This document shows positions 44,903-57,636 of a stretch of 64,000 nt of DNA, piece by piece; the stretch's first letter is position 1, and every line of letters begins with the position of its first letter. Position numbers and translations under genes: made by a program. Under the pieces are notes generated by a model that saw nothing but the letters and a program-made list of their open reading frames with translations, was not told where the DNA came from and made no database searches. The stretch spans positions 30,206,193 through 30,270,192 of the forward strand of contig JAKGHH010000005.1 of assembly GCA_022828595.1 (NCBI GenBank), given 5' to 3'. This DNA comes from Nelumbo lutea. Lineage: Eukaryota > Streptophyta > Magnoliopsida > Proteales > Nelumbonaceae.

Positions 44903-45391
44903 CATGAGATAGATCTTTTTCCTTATAAAGTGTGCAGATAGTAAATTAGAACAACAAATTTGGTAATAAATATCTTGAAATTATTAGGTGGTCACACCCA
45001 TTATCAAACAGTATTGATATTGTTGTAATGAATCATTAGAGTTTTGATTGTAATTGCATTTCTTCTTGCATGTGTAAACCTTAACTAGTAGAAACTATGA
45101 CTCAGACAATGTTACAAAAATAAAATCATTATCGTTCCTATTTCTTAGTTAGATGCCCATTGTTGTGATGGAAGCTTTTCTCGGGAGTTGTAATGGTAAT
45201 TGGTCCAATGCTGAGTTGGCACATTGCTACGGTTTCGTTAATTTGGGAGTGCACCTTCCTGCACTCACATTAGTTTGAGAACCCATTTATCTACATTATG
45301 GGATTTTTGAGATTTTTTTTCTTTTTTTTTTCTCAAATGTGTAATTAAACATCACACTTAATGACATGTTGGTTCCCAAAACACCATGGGA

Positions 45392-45642
45392 CATGGTTTT
45401 TAAAACCGAACCGGTCAGGGGTCCGGTTATTGGTTTGAACGGTCCGACCGTTCAAACTGAACGGCTGGCCTATTCTGACAAAAAAATATATAATTGAAAA
45501 ACGGTCAAAATCATTTGAACAGTTTAAACAATTAACCAGTTGATTCAGCGGTTTACTGACCAAAATCAATGATTTTGGGGAAAAACAAAACCGGTTCCCA
45601 GTTTTTCCCGTTCAACTGTCCGATCCAGTTTTGAAAACCATG
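45392..45642. mobile_element. hAT-type MITE, 251 bp
   Basis: Ends CATGGTTTTTAAAACCGAAC and, reverse-complemented, CATGGTTTTCAAAACTGGAT. Target duplication CCATGGGA (45384-45391) / CTATGGGA (45643-45650), 7 of 8. The subterminal CCGGTT/AACCGG and GAACGGTC motifs are typical of this widespread plant family. Confidence 0.88.
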
Positions 45643-45650
45643 CTATGGGA

Positions 45651-46785
45651 GACCAAACGTCTCTCCACTCAAACGTCCAAAATCCAGCTCTCAGGTTTAT
45701 CCATTCAAGCGTCCAAAATCCAGCTCTCACTCCCTCTCAACTCTCACACCTTTAGGATATTGGAAACACCATTGCACACTTACACCCTCTCAACTCTTAC
45801 ACCTAGACAACGTTGCATGCAATTGCAGGTTGAAACGTCTTAGCTATTGTAGGTTTCAAATCTTTAAACCATCTCAAATTTACACGTTCCTTGCATTCTC
45901 TTCAGTCTTCTCATCTCATTTTCACTTTTTTATACATGTTTTCTTCCGAACTCTTTTTGGGTTGAGCAGAAATTTCAGCTCCTCCGGGTTGCAAACGTTT
46001 CAGTTGTACCTGTACAGACTGACATTTCAGACGTTGCAAAGGTATCAGCTATACCTTCTTCAGGTTGCAAACGTTCTAGCAATTTCGGCTCTACCGACTA
46101 ACATTTTGGGTTGAGTAGACGTTTCAGCTCTTTTTTGGGGTTGAGAAGACGTTGCAGACGACCTAGAAACTAATCGGGTCCATGCAAGACCCGTATGAAA
46201 TTCCGGGAGAAGAAGACGATCAAAACGGGTTAGTGAAGACCCATTTTCAATAAATCCGAATATCAAGAGACAGGTCTAACTGATTGGTATGGATCAACTG
46301 AACCCATGCACAATACGACTCAAACCCGTGCACATTATGGGTCTCATTGCAATAGTAATAATACTCTTATTGTAGTTATTTTAGTTTTTGTTACTTTAGA
46401 TATTTTTAAGAATATTGCTTCTTTGTACTTTGTTTTATTGTTGTTTGACTTTTATGTCGTATCATTTTTCATACCTTGCTTTAATGGTTTTGTTGCCACT
46501 CTCATTAATATGAATAATAGGGTCATTTACAAAATAAAAAAATACCAAAAAAAAATAGTGATTAAGAACAAAATATGATTATTAGTATAAAATAGTTAAT
46601 AAATTAATTAATAACATATTAATAAAACAATAATAATAATAATAATAACAATATTAAAAATAATCATAATTAATATGATAATACTAATAATAATTAGAAC
46701 AAAAAATATTCTTATTGTAGTTATTTTATTTTAAGAACATTGTATGCCTTTTTTGCCATATCATTTTATTATTGTTATATTTGTG
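45651..46785. other. Intergenic, nothing recognised
   Basis: A Cys/Phe-rich set of short frames and AT-rich DNA with AAT trinucleotide runs (46625-46700). CTTATTGTAGTTATTTTA at 46364 recurs at 46713. No domain found. Confidence 0.45.
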
Positions 46786-49700
46786 TTTTTTTTTTTTGAC
46801 AAGTAAAAAGTTTATATTAACAACGAGAACAAAATACAAAGTTTTGTACAGTAGGATAAAAAGGAGGGTACTCATATAATACAAATGATTCCTGTTGAAA
46901 ATGTTTACCTAATTTTGCTATTTGGTGAGCAGGAATATTGTACCTCCTTTTTATAAAAAAGTAACTTAGTAGTTTCAAAAGAAAGCAGTAAATTTTTTGT
47001 CTCTGTTAACAGACCCAAAACAGACCAATGTATAGAAGAATGATCTTGAAGTGCTTGAATAATTGATCGGGAGTCAGAGTAGATCAAAAGATGAGATTTC
47101 CTCAAAGCTTGCACAATCAAAGGTCCTTTATAGATAGCAAAAAGTTCAGCTTCTTCAACTGATTTTAAGCTCTGTCTACCTCTTGCAATTTGTAGACAAT
47201 TTAATTGAGAATCAACTAATATAACACCATAAGAATAAGAGAGTTGATTAATTCTTCCTGCATCAGTGAAGATGATACAATCAGTGTTTTCCTTAATTTG
47301 TAAACATATCTGAAGATGAGGATCATGTGTTACATTTAATTGAGAAGAAGAAATAGTATGAAAAATGCTATTGATTTTCCAAATGACCCAATAATTTGAA
47401 ATACTATTGTTTCTGAAAAATTTTTCATTGCGAGCAAACCAAATATAATAAAGAGAAATAGCATACCAAGAAAGGATTTGCTTTAGCAAAGATTTATCTG
47501 GGATTTTGCGATTAAGATCAAGAATGCAATTAGACCAAGAGTTATAAGGAAAGCCAAGAGTTAGAACATTCGAAGGAGCAGCAAATAGAATTGATTTTGA
47601 AACAGGACATTCTAGAAATAAATGATGAATAGTCTCAACATCCATTTGGCAAAAAATACAAGAATGGTCTTGTTGAGTAGAGAGACTCTTCTCTTTAACT
47701 AGAATGAAATTATTGATAATTCTCCAAAAACAAAAGCTTATATCTTGGGGGACAATTCAGATGCCTATATTTATTGCAAGAGTTTGTTTGGTTCGATAAG
47801 TGAGGGATACCACTCTGAAGAAGATCTGTATAGGCTATGGAATTTTTGAACTTCCCTGAGAAATGTCTTATCCAAATCCAATGGACTATTGTATTGCTAG
47901 GAAGAATAGGAGTACTGAGAATTTTTGAAACTTGATTAGTATCAAAATTGTTCTGAATCAAGGAAGTATTCCAATGACCATTGGCAATTAAGTCAGCAAA
48001 AGTTAAATTTCTAAGATGAGCTGGTATGGGCTCACTTAATAATGAAAAGTTATCTCCATTTTGAATCCAAGGGAAGGCATTGATGTTTACATTGGAATTA
48101 TTTGTGACTATATAACCAACCTCCTGAGATAAATCTTGAAGTTTAGGTGCAACTAATTTCCAGAAGAAAGAACTAGATCTAGGAATGGAATAAGGAAAAT
48201 AATTATTACAAGGTAAATATTTAGACTTCCAAATTTGAGTCCACCATTTTTTAGGTTCATTCAGAAAATGCCAAGCAAGTTTTTTTTTAGAAAAGTGATA
48301 TTCACTAGCTTGGTCTATTGAAAGCCTAGTCCACCATGAGATTTGGGGAGAGCCAATTTATCCCAAGGGCCCTAGTGGTAAGGATGAAGATTTGTTTCAA
48401 GTTTACCCCACCAAAAAGTTTTAATAATTTGATCAATACTATTAATTGTTTTTTGGGGTAATTGAGCTACTGTCATAGCATGGGAAGGGATAGCTTGAAG
48501 AATTGACTAGATTGACTAATAGAAGAGGCTTTCCAATTGTTGAGTTTACTTTGTAAATTATCAAATATAAAGGAAAGCTAAGAATGTTTATTCTTACCCC
48601 AGATGAGAGGGAGACCTAGATATTTTGAGTTTTCAGGAATATTTTTACTTTGAAGTTGTCTTTTAATCATTCTTTGGTGCTTGGGATGAGTATTTTTGCT
48701 GAAGTATATTCCAAATTTTTCTAGGTTAATAAGCTGTCATGAAGCTTCTTGGAACTGTTGGAGAAGACTTTTTAGATTATCTAACTCATCTCTATGACTT
48801 CTAAGAAATAATAAAATATCATCTGCAAAAAGAATGTGAGAGATGGTAGGTGCTTGTCTAGATAGCTGTATACATTTTATTTAGCTTTCCATTTCAGCTT
48901 TTAAGATCATTTTGGTGAGGCATCCCATAGCTAAACTGAAAAGGTACGAAGATAAATGATCTCCTTGTCTAATCCCTCTAGTAGGTAGGATTTTTCATTC
49001 TAGGAAACCATTAATGAGGATAGAATAGGATATTGTAGATGATGTGTGGCTCATTGTGACACTAGCAAGTGCACTAGCCGTTCAAGTAATAAAGTAGTGA
49101 GTGAAGTATCGTTCCCACGAGGATTTAGAAAATAATTACCAGTACTAAATTGGGTACTTCTTATCTGATTAACAAATAAATCAAAACTTTAATGAAAGCT
49201 AAAAATCCTAAACTAAAATCTATCTAAATCATTGGCCTAATTGCCTTCAAATCAGGTTAGAAGAGTAAGCAGTAAATGTCAATATTAGAATTCAGTAATC
49301 TATCAATTTTGATCATTCGAATAAATCATGATTGAGCCTTGGTTTGGTGAAACCCCAAGGTCATGAATAGCCTCTCTCAAGCGCATGTTCATCCTGTGCA
49401 TGGGTGACGGTTCTTCTATCTCTAGTAAGAATCTAATCCCCATGCATTCATTTCTTCAAACACTTCTAAGACATCAATTCAAATTTGAATTGATCACCAA
49501 CTGAATTGTGCAAGTTATCTCTAACCTTGCACTCAATTCAGTTCTCGAATAGTAGATCTGAATTCCAAGAGTCTCTCTCAAGTACTCTATTCCAAGCTTT
49601 AAATCCATTCGGCCAATCTGAAATTTGCATATCTGAATTCGCTTTCAAGCAATTCAGATATTGCAATCTTGGATCTGAGAATTCATATCTGAGTTTTGAA

Positions 49701-52380
49701 GGTTAATTGGTCGAATTAATCTACAATTTAACCCCTATTCAAGAAACTTCAAGTACAATTCATAACCATTCGAATGAATAAAAAAGAATTTGATTGCTGA
49801 ACTAAAATTTTACAAGCTGGAATAAAGAAAGAATGGAAGGAGAAAGAAGAAAGAAAATATAACAAAGAAACTGAATTCAAATTAAAGGGAATGAAACTAC
49901 AATTGAGTTATTACAAAATATCTTTGAATGACAAACCCCCAATTTCGAACTCACCTTCTTCTTCTTACTTGCTTGACTTGAACTTCCTTCAGCCCTTATT
50001 CTTCTTCTTCCTTGTGCCTAGCCTTCTTCTCTTTTCTTTTTTCAAGGTGGTCGAACCTCTAAGAGTGGGAGAGCCTTCCTCTCAAGCAATTGAACACCTC
50101 TTCTCCCTCCTAGAGGCCTCCTTATATAGTTTTTCAAGGGGGCTCTTGCCCCTTCTTGAAGCCTCTAGAATGGGGTGTATTACACCCCTTTCTTGAACTT
50201 TCTAGAGCTCTCTTGAAAGCCTCCTAAGGGCTGCTATTTGGGTTGCACTTAGGCTCTATCTTGGCATATTATATTATACTTTGAGCTGCTCTTTTGGGCC
50301 GAGAATGGGCCTTCTTTGCTGGGCCGAATTCTACTCTTAGATAGGCTTTCTTTTCTTGGGTTTTCTCAAGGAATCCACTTGCTCTTCTTGGGCCAAAGTG
50401 CTCTCTCTTGCAGAACCGAGCTGGGCTGAAATTGGTCATTTTGAACATTCTTTTCTTTCCTTTTTCCTTCCTTTTCTTGGATTAATTATCCCTAAAATTT
50501 ATTTTTAGCATTAAGGCAAAAATTAATAAAACCGACATAAAAATCCAAGTTAAAGTCCTAAAAAATTATAGATAAATTGTAGGTTCATCAGTAGATATAC
50601 ACTCAGAGATCATTTGACATAAATCCTGATTGAAGCCTAGTGCTTTGAGTATCTCACTAAGAAAAGGTCATTCAAGGTGGTCATAGGCTTTGGCCATGTC
50701 AAGTTTTATGGCCACAAAGTTTGTGCCCTGTTTATGATATTTCAAAAAATGGAACATTTCATGGGCTACTATAGTGTTATCTGTCATTTGTCGTCCTATG
50801 ATAAAGGTAGATTGATGAGGGGAAATACACTCTCTAGGACAGTATGGAGTCTTTTGCTAGAACCTTAGAAAGAAAATTGTACAATACATTACAGAGACTG
50901 ATTGAACAATAGTCAGTAACTGTAGTACTATTTTTCTTTTTAGGGATGAGGAAAATAAAAGAATGATTCAAGCACTTTAGTAGTCTCTTATTTTGAAAAA
51001 AAAAATCCTTATAAAATTCAATGATTTTAGGTTCCATTTGGTCTCAAAATTCTTTGTAGATTAAAGAAGGTATTCCATTAGGACCTGAGGATTTGAGACT
51101 ATTGATATCGAAGAGTGCTGATTTGACCTCTTCCTCAGATGGAATAGCAATTAAAATTTGATTTTCCTCTTCAGTAATAATAGGAGAAAAGAGATTATTG
51201 ACAAATGACAGGTCAGTAGAAGGGCTTTGAGATTCTATAAAGGTGGCTCCTATAGCTTTGTGATTAGTTATCCAAGTTCCTTGATGATCTTTAACTTCTT
51301 GTATTTCACTCATTCTCTAGTGATAAATTGTACTTTTATGAAAATAATTAGTATTTTTGTCTCCCAAATTCAGCCAAGGTTGCCTTAATCTTTGTTTCTA
51401 GAAGCTCTCAATCTGAAGTTGAATATCATCAAATTTCTTATAAAGAGTCATAACCTTTTGATGATCCCATGGATTAGATTGTTCTGTCTGGATAATTTGA
51501 GATTCAATATCTTTCAAATTATGATGGGATCTTTAAATTTATACTTCCTCCGATTGATGAGATTATGTTTTATTATATCTAACTTTGAAGAAATTCTAAA
51601 AGCTGCATAACCATTTATTTGAGAGTTTCATCCATTAAAATTTTCTAATTTACAAGATTCATTTGATAATCACATCTCACAAAATTTAAATGGTTTCGAA
51701 TATTATGTCTGGAGAGGAGACAAGTTAAGGACAAGGGGATGATGATCAAATCCCCATTTAGCAGAAGTTGAAAGAGTGGCGTTAGGAAAAAAAAGGAAAT
51801 TTAGTCAGGAGAGCCTAAAGCTCTATCTAAGGTTCTACAAATAAGACCGATAGAGTGTTTGTTAAACCAACTAACTGTATCGCCTTGAATGTAAAGCTCT
51901 ATTAAATTACGATAAAAAATTAGATTTCGGTACTGAGCATAGGAAAGGTGGTAAGGATAATTAGAAGTAGAAGGATCTTGGATATTAACATTACCTGCTT
52001 CACTAAAGTCTCCAATTAAAAGGAAAGGTAAGTTAAATTGCTAGAGTTTTTGATTTAACAGTAGCCATAAATCATTCCTATGGGCTTTTCCTAAAGTACC
52101 ATAAATAAATCCTAGTAACCAGTTATTATTTAAAGGAGTATAAGATATTTTTAGGAAAACATACCTTGGTTTGCTCAAAAAGACAGTAGCAATTAAACAA
52201 TTTTTCCAAAAAATAGCTAATCCTCCAACTCATCTTTTAGGCAGAAAAAGAAAGACATTAGGATAATGAAAATAACGGGCCAATAAGGACATTTTGTCGG
52301 CGGGGATTTTAGTTTCACATAGGAAAATAAAATATGGGTTATGATTTTTAATCAAAACCCCTAGCTTATGTGAGATTAGG
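46786..52380 (-). mobile_element. L1-type LINE, nearly full ORF2, interrupted by a solo LTR
   Basis: Reads leftward and ends in a 12-base poly-A (T at 46786-46797). From the 5' side: endonuclease start (GVLIKNHNPYFIFLCETKI, about 52340), GDF.EAGNVN (about 52005), endonuclease end near 51700, linker (51313-51044, EEEVKSALFDINSLKSSGPN), RT with HSFIFLIPKKKNS (50950), interruption at 49040-50590, RT catalytic ISHILFADDILLFL (about 48840-48800), zf-RVT (VETIHHLFLECPVS, 47640), and RNase H with FTDAG, the glutamate in EEAELFAIYKG and YSDSRS (47270-47060). The very N-terminus of the endonuclease is missing, so the copy is slightly 5'-truncated or decayed there. Scattered stops inactivate it. The right edge abuts Helitron-related DNA. 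Confidence 0.88.
49040..50590. mobile_element. Solo LTR or LTR-type insertion, 1551 bp, with 5-bp TSD
   Basis: Inserted in the LINE reverse transcriptase. GTAGA lies on both sides (49035-49039, 50591-50595) and the ends are TGATG and CATCA, giving TG..CA termini. Removing the insert and one GTAGA restores the LINE frame as ECISTISYSILIN. The interior has no recognisable gag or pol, so a solo LTR is the simplest reading. A small non-autonomous LTR element is possible. The block GTATCGTTCCCACGAGGATT near the left end is, from memory, seen in long LTRs of other plants. Confidence 0.85.
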
Positions 52381-52510
52381 GAACATGCTTTGTAAGAGAT
52401 TACCAAATTTAGGCCACAAGAAACAATATTGGTCTTTCAAAGTTTTAATTAAATGTGCAAAGGATTTTTTGAAGCAAACTTCTGCACTATTAGAAATTAA
52501 CCATTGCTTA
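52381..52510 (+). mobile_element. Helitron-related sequence, copy A left part
   Basis: GAACATGCTTTGTAAGAGAT through AAAGTTTTAATTAAATGTGC and AAAGGATTTTTTGAAG matches 56003-56110 (copy B). It is cut from its continuation at 55835 by the hAT insertion. It forms the landing site of both the LINE at left and the hAT at right. Confidence 0.75.
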
Positions 52511-53109
52511 TAGAGGTGTAAATCAGGCCATGTCGCCCACTATTTGGCCCGCTCGAGGAAATACCCCCTCCCCCAAGGGCTAGTTTTAGCTTTTTTGGGG
52601 GTTTTTATAGAAATACCCCCCAATAACTATAAACAACTATGTAGGGGGGTATTTATGTATTTTGGCTTTGGGGGAGAAAAAATGATAAAAATGTCCCCAA
52701 CAACCATATAATAACTAGTTTAGTGGAGCATTTTGGGTAAAGTGATAAATGACCTTACAATGACTAAAATACCCCTCCCAACAACTAAAAAACTAGTTTT
52801 TAGGGTATTTTGGGCAATTGAATTAGTTTCAATTCCTATAAATATCCCTGTCCTCCACCATTCTCATCACACCAATTCAACAATTCTCTTCTCATACTCT
52901 CTTAAGCTCTCATACGCTCTCAATACTCTATCTACTATCAAATTCTTAAATCTTGATTTTATTCAAGTTTCAACAAGAAGAAGGCTTGCTCAAATATCTC
53001 AAATTAACAATTTGCTAGAAAGCTTGGAGGCTTCAACCATTGAAATCAAGTTGAGATTTTGAACCAACAATTAGGGTAAGTGTAATTAAATTAATTTTTA
53101 TTTGTTAGA

Positions 53110-55065
53110 TTAAAAAATGGTTGGCTCCTTCCGAAACTAGTTCCCCAACATGTTCAATGCTGGCGATGTTTAGTCATAACACGATAGTGTTAGCATTGAT
53201 ATTGATGTTATTGACATTGTTGGAATTCCCATCCCTAGTACTATTACTAGGGGAAATAAAAAGAAGGGCACTAAGTTGACTATCCTGGTTTGGAAACCAT
53301 TTAAAATAGAGGAGGTTGAGGGGGAGGAAAAAATGGTCATTTATCAAAAACATAGGAGTGACTTTAGCTACTATAGCGAGAGTGGTATTAGCCACTCAGG
53401 CAGACATTTGCTCACCCAAGAGAAACAATAAAAGAAGGGAAAGAAAAAGAAGGGAAGGAAAAATCACATACACAAAATGAGAGTGGTGTTTTGGTACTTT
53501 TAAATATTCACAAGAAAAAATGAGGCAAGAGTTGACAAAATATATTATACATTCTGAACAACCATTTTTATTAGTCGAGGATAATAAACTTGAAAATTTT
53601 TACGTAATTCTATAAATTCTCAATTTAAAAAAGTTTATAGAAATACTATTAAAGTATATGCTTTTAAAATTTTGTATTCAAGTAAACAAAATTTAATTTT
53701 TATTTTATCAAGTCTTAATTCGAGAGTTGCAAATACTTCTAATATTTGGACCTCTATATTTAGGGCCCATTTGGTGTGTCTTTCCACACGGTCTTTCGAT
53801 TGTTTACAAGCCGGGAAGACCAATTTTTTATCTATTCCCATTTGGCTTGCGGAAGATCTAGCCACCAAAAGATGGTGCATTGAAAAGATGCAAGAAGCCC
53901 ATTTCAATCTGATTTTTTGAAGCTTTCTGTGTCTTTTGCATTTTAATCTCGCGTGGAAAGACACGGGCATATGTGTAGAAAGACGCACATATGCCAAACT
54001 GTCTTCAGGCTGCCCAGATCGTATATCAAAAGCTCAATGCGTCTTTTGACTGTCAAAGCTACAAGAAGATCTTCTCAAAAAGACGTGCCAAACGGGCCCT
54101 TAATATAAGTTATATTTGTATTACTAGTCATTTTATTGATGAAAATTGACTTTTTCAAAAAAGAATGGTTCAACAATAAGTATCTTGATTTTTATAATGC
54201 AAAAATGCCACATGATATTATACTTAAGGAATTTTAGGTGTTTATTACCCACCTAGTTGTCTTTTAGTTAACCAATTATTCATTATTGATGAATGTTTTG
54301 CAAAATATAGAAAAAATCACAATTTACAAGAATTGTTAAAGTAATGGAAAATAAATTTAAAAAATATTGGAAGAACATTTCTCTTCTTTATTGTTTAGTT
54401 ATAACATTAGACCCTAGGACTAGGGAAAGATGGTTTAGATATTTTACTTGAATCATATTGTGAAAATATGAATATTGAAATTGGAAATCAAAAAGAAAAA
54501 ATAATAATTTATTATTTAAAATGTATAGCTTATATGAATCTTAAATAATTAGGCATAAAAATCTACAACTTGTATAGGTGCAACTTCTACTTCTAAAACA
54601 ACTAGTTCTAGTAGTGGAAAAGATAGAGTTTGGTCTCTGTTAAGTAGGAGGTAGAAATATGTTGCCACTTCATCAACAAGTTCATTTATTGAACTTAATT
54701 TTTTTACAAGTAAATATTTCTAGTTTAAGTGATTCCTTAGACTCGAAGGGAATGAATAATTTTAATATTTTAGCCTAGTGGAGTGGAAATGAAAAAAGTT
54801 ATCAAATCCATGCCGCCATGTCATGTGATCTACTAACCCCTTCGGTGTCTACATTTCCATCGGAATCTTGTTTTAGTGCAAGTACTAAAAGTGTTGGATG
54901 ACAAAAGAAGTTGCATAAATGATGAAAGTCTGGAGATGTGCACTGCTTCAAAGGTTGGCTGGATGCTAAGGATAGATTACAAGACAAATGAGGGCATGGC
55001 ACTACACCGGATGATTCACTTAAAGCAGATGATCAAAATCAAGATGGAGATGTAGGTGGTACTTT
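53110..55065 (+). pseudogene. hAT transposase pseudogene
   Basis: Plus-strand pieces in shifting frames. A BED-type zinc-finger-like start (TILVWKPFKIEEVEGEE, then SGISHSGRHL, 53280-53410) is followed by the early catalytic region (HSEQPFLLVEDNKLENF, then LNSRVANTSNIWTS, 53550-53755), which the MITE at 53763 interrupts. The C-terminal dimerisation part (LLTPSVSTFPSESCFSAST, then KGWLDAKDRLQDK, 54835-54990) follows after a degenerate middle. Numerous stops and frameshifts make it non-functional. Confidence 0.8.
53763..54099. mobile_element. Harbinger-like MITE, 337 bp
   Basis: Ends GGGCCCATTTGGTGTGTCTT and, reverse-complemented, GGGCCCGTTTGGCACGTCTT, each flanked by TTA (53760-53762, 54100-54102). 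It splits the hAT transposase right after the WTS motif, so it is younger than the hAT insertion. Same family as 42750-43145. Confidence 0.9.
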
Positions 55066-55826
55066 AAGAAAAATGTTGAAGAAAATATTTTTTTGTATAC
55101 TTAATAATTTTGTAGCATTTTTTAAAATTATTATAAATTTTATTTAAATTACTTGCTATTTTTTAAACAATGTATTTTTATTTTCAATTTGTAATTGTAT
55201 TATATTTTTATATTTTATTCCAGTTTGTTAAGTATTTTTTGACCATTGTATTGTTCAAATATAAATGAAATAAAATTCCTATTTTTTCCAATTTGTTATC
55301 CAATTTGTTTTTTGTTAAGTATTTATCTTTTCTTTGTTATAATTTTGTCTTTTCAATCCTAAAGAAAAGTTAAGTATTTTTTAAAATTTTATTCCATTTT
55401 GTTAGTATTTTTTACCATTGTATTGTTCAAATTTAAATGAAATAAAATTTCTATTTTTTCCAATTTGTTGTCCATCTTATATTTTGTTAAGTATTTCTTT
55501 CATTTCTTTGTTAAAAATTTTGTTTGTTTTCAATTTGTTCCCAAAGGAAAGTAAAGTATTTTAGTGTTACACTACTTTTACTTAGCAAAAAAATAAAAAA
55601 TCAAAATGTAAAAAAAGAAAAAAACATTTTGGCCCAGTTTGGCCAAGGCCAAGACTCAGCCTGTAGCCCATCCTTGCATGACATGGGCCCACAAGGGCTC
55701 ATGCAGTGGGCCAACCCCCCAACTTATCCTAGGGGAGGGAAGCACGACCCGACTTGATCAGCTCTTTGCGTGAGCCGCAAGCGGGCCACGCTGTGCCAAC
55801 CCAGCATGACCTGATTTACCCCTCTA

Positions 55827-57327
55827 ATTGCTTGCGAGAAGGAAATGATGATGCAATTACTTCAAATCAAAAAGTGCATCAACATTCAAATTCCATCGGT
55901 TTTGACTTAGCCCAAAGGATTAAGGAACTTCAGGTTTTATTATGCTCCAAAGGGAATATGATGTACATTTTGTGAGAAGACTTACTCAATTGTAAGTTTA
56001 GCGAACATGCTTTATAAGAGATTATCAAATTTAGATACCAGGGAACAATCTCGATCTATCAAAGTTTTAATTAAACATGCAAAGGATTTTTTGGAGCTAA
56101 CTTCTAGATTATCGAGAGAGCATGCAAATGTTTTTGAAAGCATAGAAATTGATAATTTGTTGCAAGAAGGAAATGTTGATGCTATTATTTCCAATCATAA
56201 CTTGAATTGGCCGCCAAATTATTCTTCATGACAACTGCAAAGGAGGTTTACTGAAAGATGGAATTTTGGTGAAAGATCTGTAAAGTGTAAACATTGTCAT
56301 TCAGTTAAGTGGATTGATGAGAAAACTATTTGTTCTAATTGACCCAAGTTTTGCACTTTGTTATAAGAATGGCCAAGTGAAACTACCATTGCTTCCTCCT
56401 ACCCCCCATTTAAAATTGCTTCTCAATAACTACAAATTAAGAAAAAAAATATAAGAAGCTACAATTCTATGATGTCATTTACATCAATGGATGGAAGGAT
56501 TGATTATAAAGGAAGAGGCCCATATTGTTTTAGGATCAATGGAGAAAATTTTTACAAGATAGGATCATTGATTTCAAGGCCTACAAGAATACTAAAATTT
56601 GCTCAATTATATGTTTATCATATAGGTTTAAAATCAAATACATGCAGTTAGGAGAAGTGATTGTATAGTACAAATTGATCCATTGGTGGTGCAAGAGTTG
56701 CAATCAATGCTTGATATTCTAAACCCATACAAACAAATATTTTGAAAAGCTAGAGATATGAACCTTCACGACAATGTACCTTAATTATGCATATGAATCG
56801 TAGAATCAAGACAATGAGGACAATAAACAAGGTCAACAATAGATGAAATTGTTGGATTAATGGTTGGTGATGGTTTTGAAGATGTTAGAAATCAAAATAT
56901 TATTATTCAGACAAATGAAGGCATTTTAAGAAGAATTGATGAAATACACCTATCATATATGCCATTACAATATATTTTATTGTTTCCATATGGTTTTAAT
57001 AGATGGAACAAAGACATATCAATTGAAAATAGATTAAATAAATCTTAGACAAGGGTTTCAATGAGGGAATTTGTTGCTTCAAGATTACAATGTAGAGAAA
57101 TTGAGGAAACAACAATTTTAGAAGGTGGTAAGCTATTTCAACAATTGTTTATGATTATTTCCATAAACTAGGCAATTGACTTTGTTTTGACCATTCTTAT
57201 TATAGTTTATTTTAGTTTTTGGCAAATCAATTAGACAATTCTTTTGATTCTTTTAATTTGTGTTATAAGACTTGATTGTTTCATTCTTGATTAATAAAAT
57301 TCATGCATCGCACGGGTCCTTGCTAGT
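55827..57327 (+). pseudogene. Helitron N-terminal region and 3' end
   Basis: After copy A's continuation (from 55835) and copy B (56003-56215), plus-strand pieces match the plant Helitron Rep/helicase protein. They are a zinc-finger segment (CKHCHSVKWIDEKTICSN, 56290), TSMDGRIDYKGRGPYCFRI with IGSLI.RPTR and FAQLYVYH (56480-56625), and the Helitron-like N domain (VGDGFEDVRNQNIIIQTNEG, RIDEIHLSYMPLQYILLFPY, 56860-57000). The Rep catalytic core and helicase are missing. The sequence ends at GCATCGCACGGGTCCTTGCTAGT (CTAGT at 57323-57327), a typical Helitron terminus, with a weakened hairpin just before it. Confidence 0.8.
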
Positions 57328-57636
57328 GTTTGTGGGGGTATATATATATATGTTTGTGTGTGTGTGGAAATGTCAACTAGTGGTGGCAATAATTCCAGCT
57401 CATTGATTCAACAATGAAGGGAGTAGTAAAGGAGAATGAGAAGAATGATGAATAAGGAGAATGAGAAGAATGATGAATAAGGAGAAGGAAGAATATTAAT
57501 ATGGGGTAAAATGGGATTTTCAAAAATTATAGGCAGGTATTTTGGGGAGATGTCATCTATAAGTGATCTGATAATGATAACAGAGGATAAAAATGTATAG
57601 ATGAAAACAGATCCATATCCATAACAAAGGATAACA

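Larger units (their letters stand above)
52511..55826 (+). mobile_element. hAT transposon, 3.3 kb, with decayed transposase
   Basis: Ends TAGAGGTGTAAATCAGGCCA and, reverse-complemented, TAGAGGGGTAAATCAGGTCA. The flanking 8-mers ATTGCTTA (52503-52510) and ATTGCTTG (55827-55834) match at 7 of 8 positions. It contains transposase remnants and a nested MITE at 53763-54099. The right-arm sequence is shared with the fragment at 7453-7700. Confidence 0.9.

Noticed and set aside
44518..44907. 129-residue open frame with an internal repeat
   Set aside because: The repeat simply reflects the 156-bp tandem duplication. Composition and context give no sign of a gene.
49891..50196. 101-residue frame inside the solo LTR
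   Set aside because: Phe/Ser-rich translation of CT-rich DNA with no domain.
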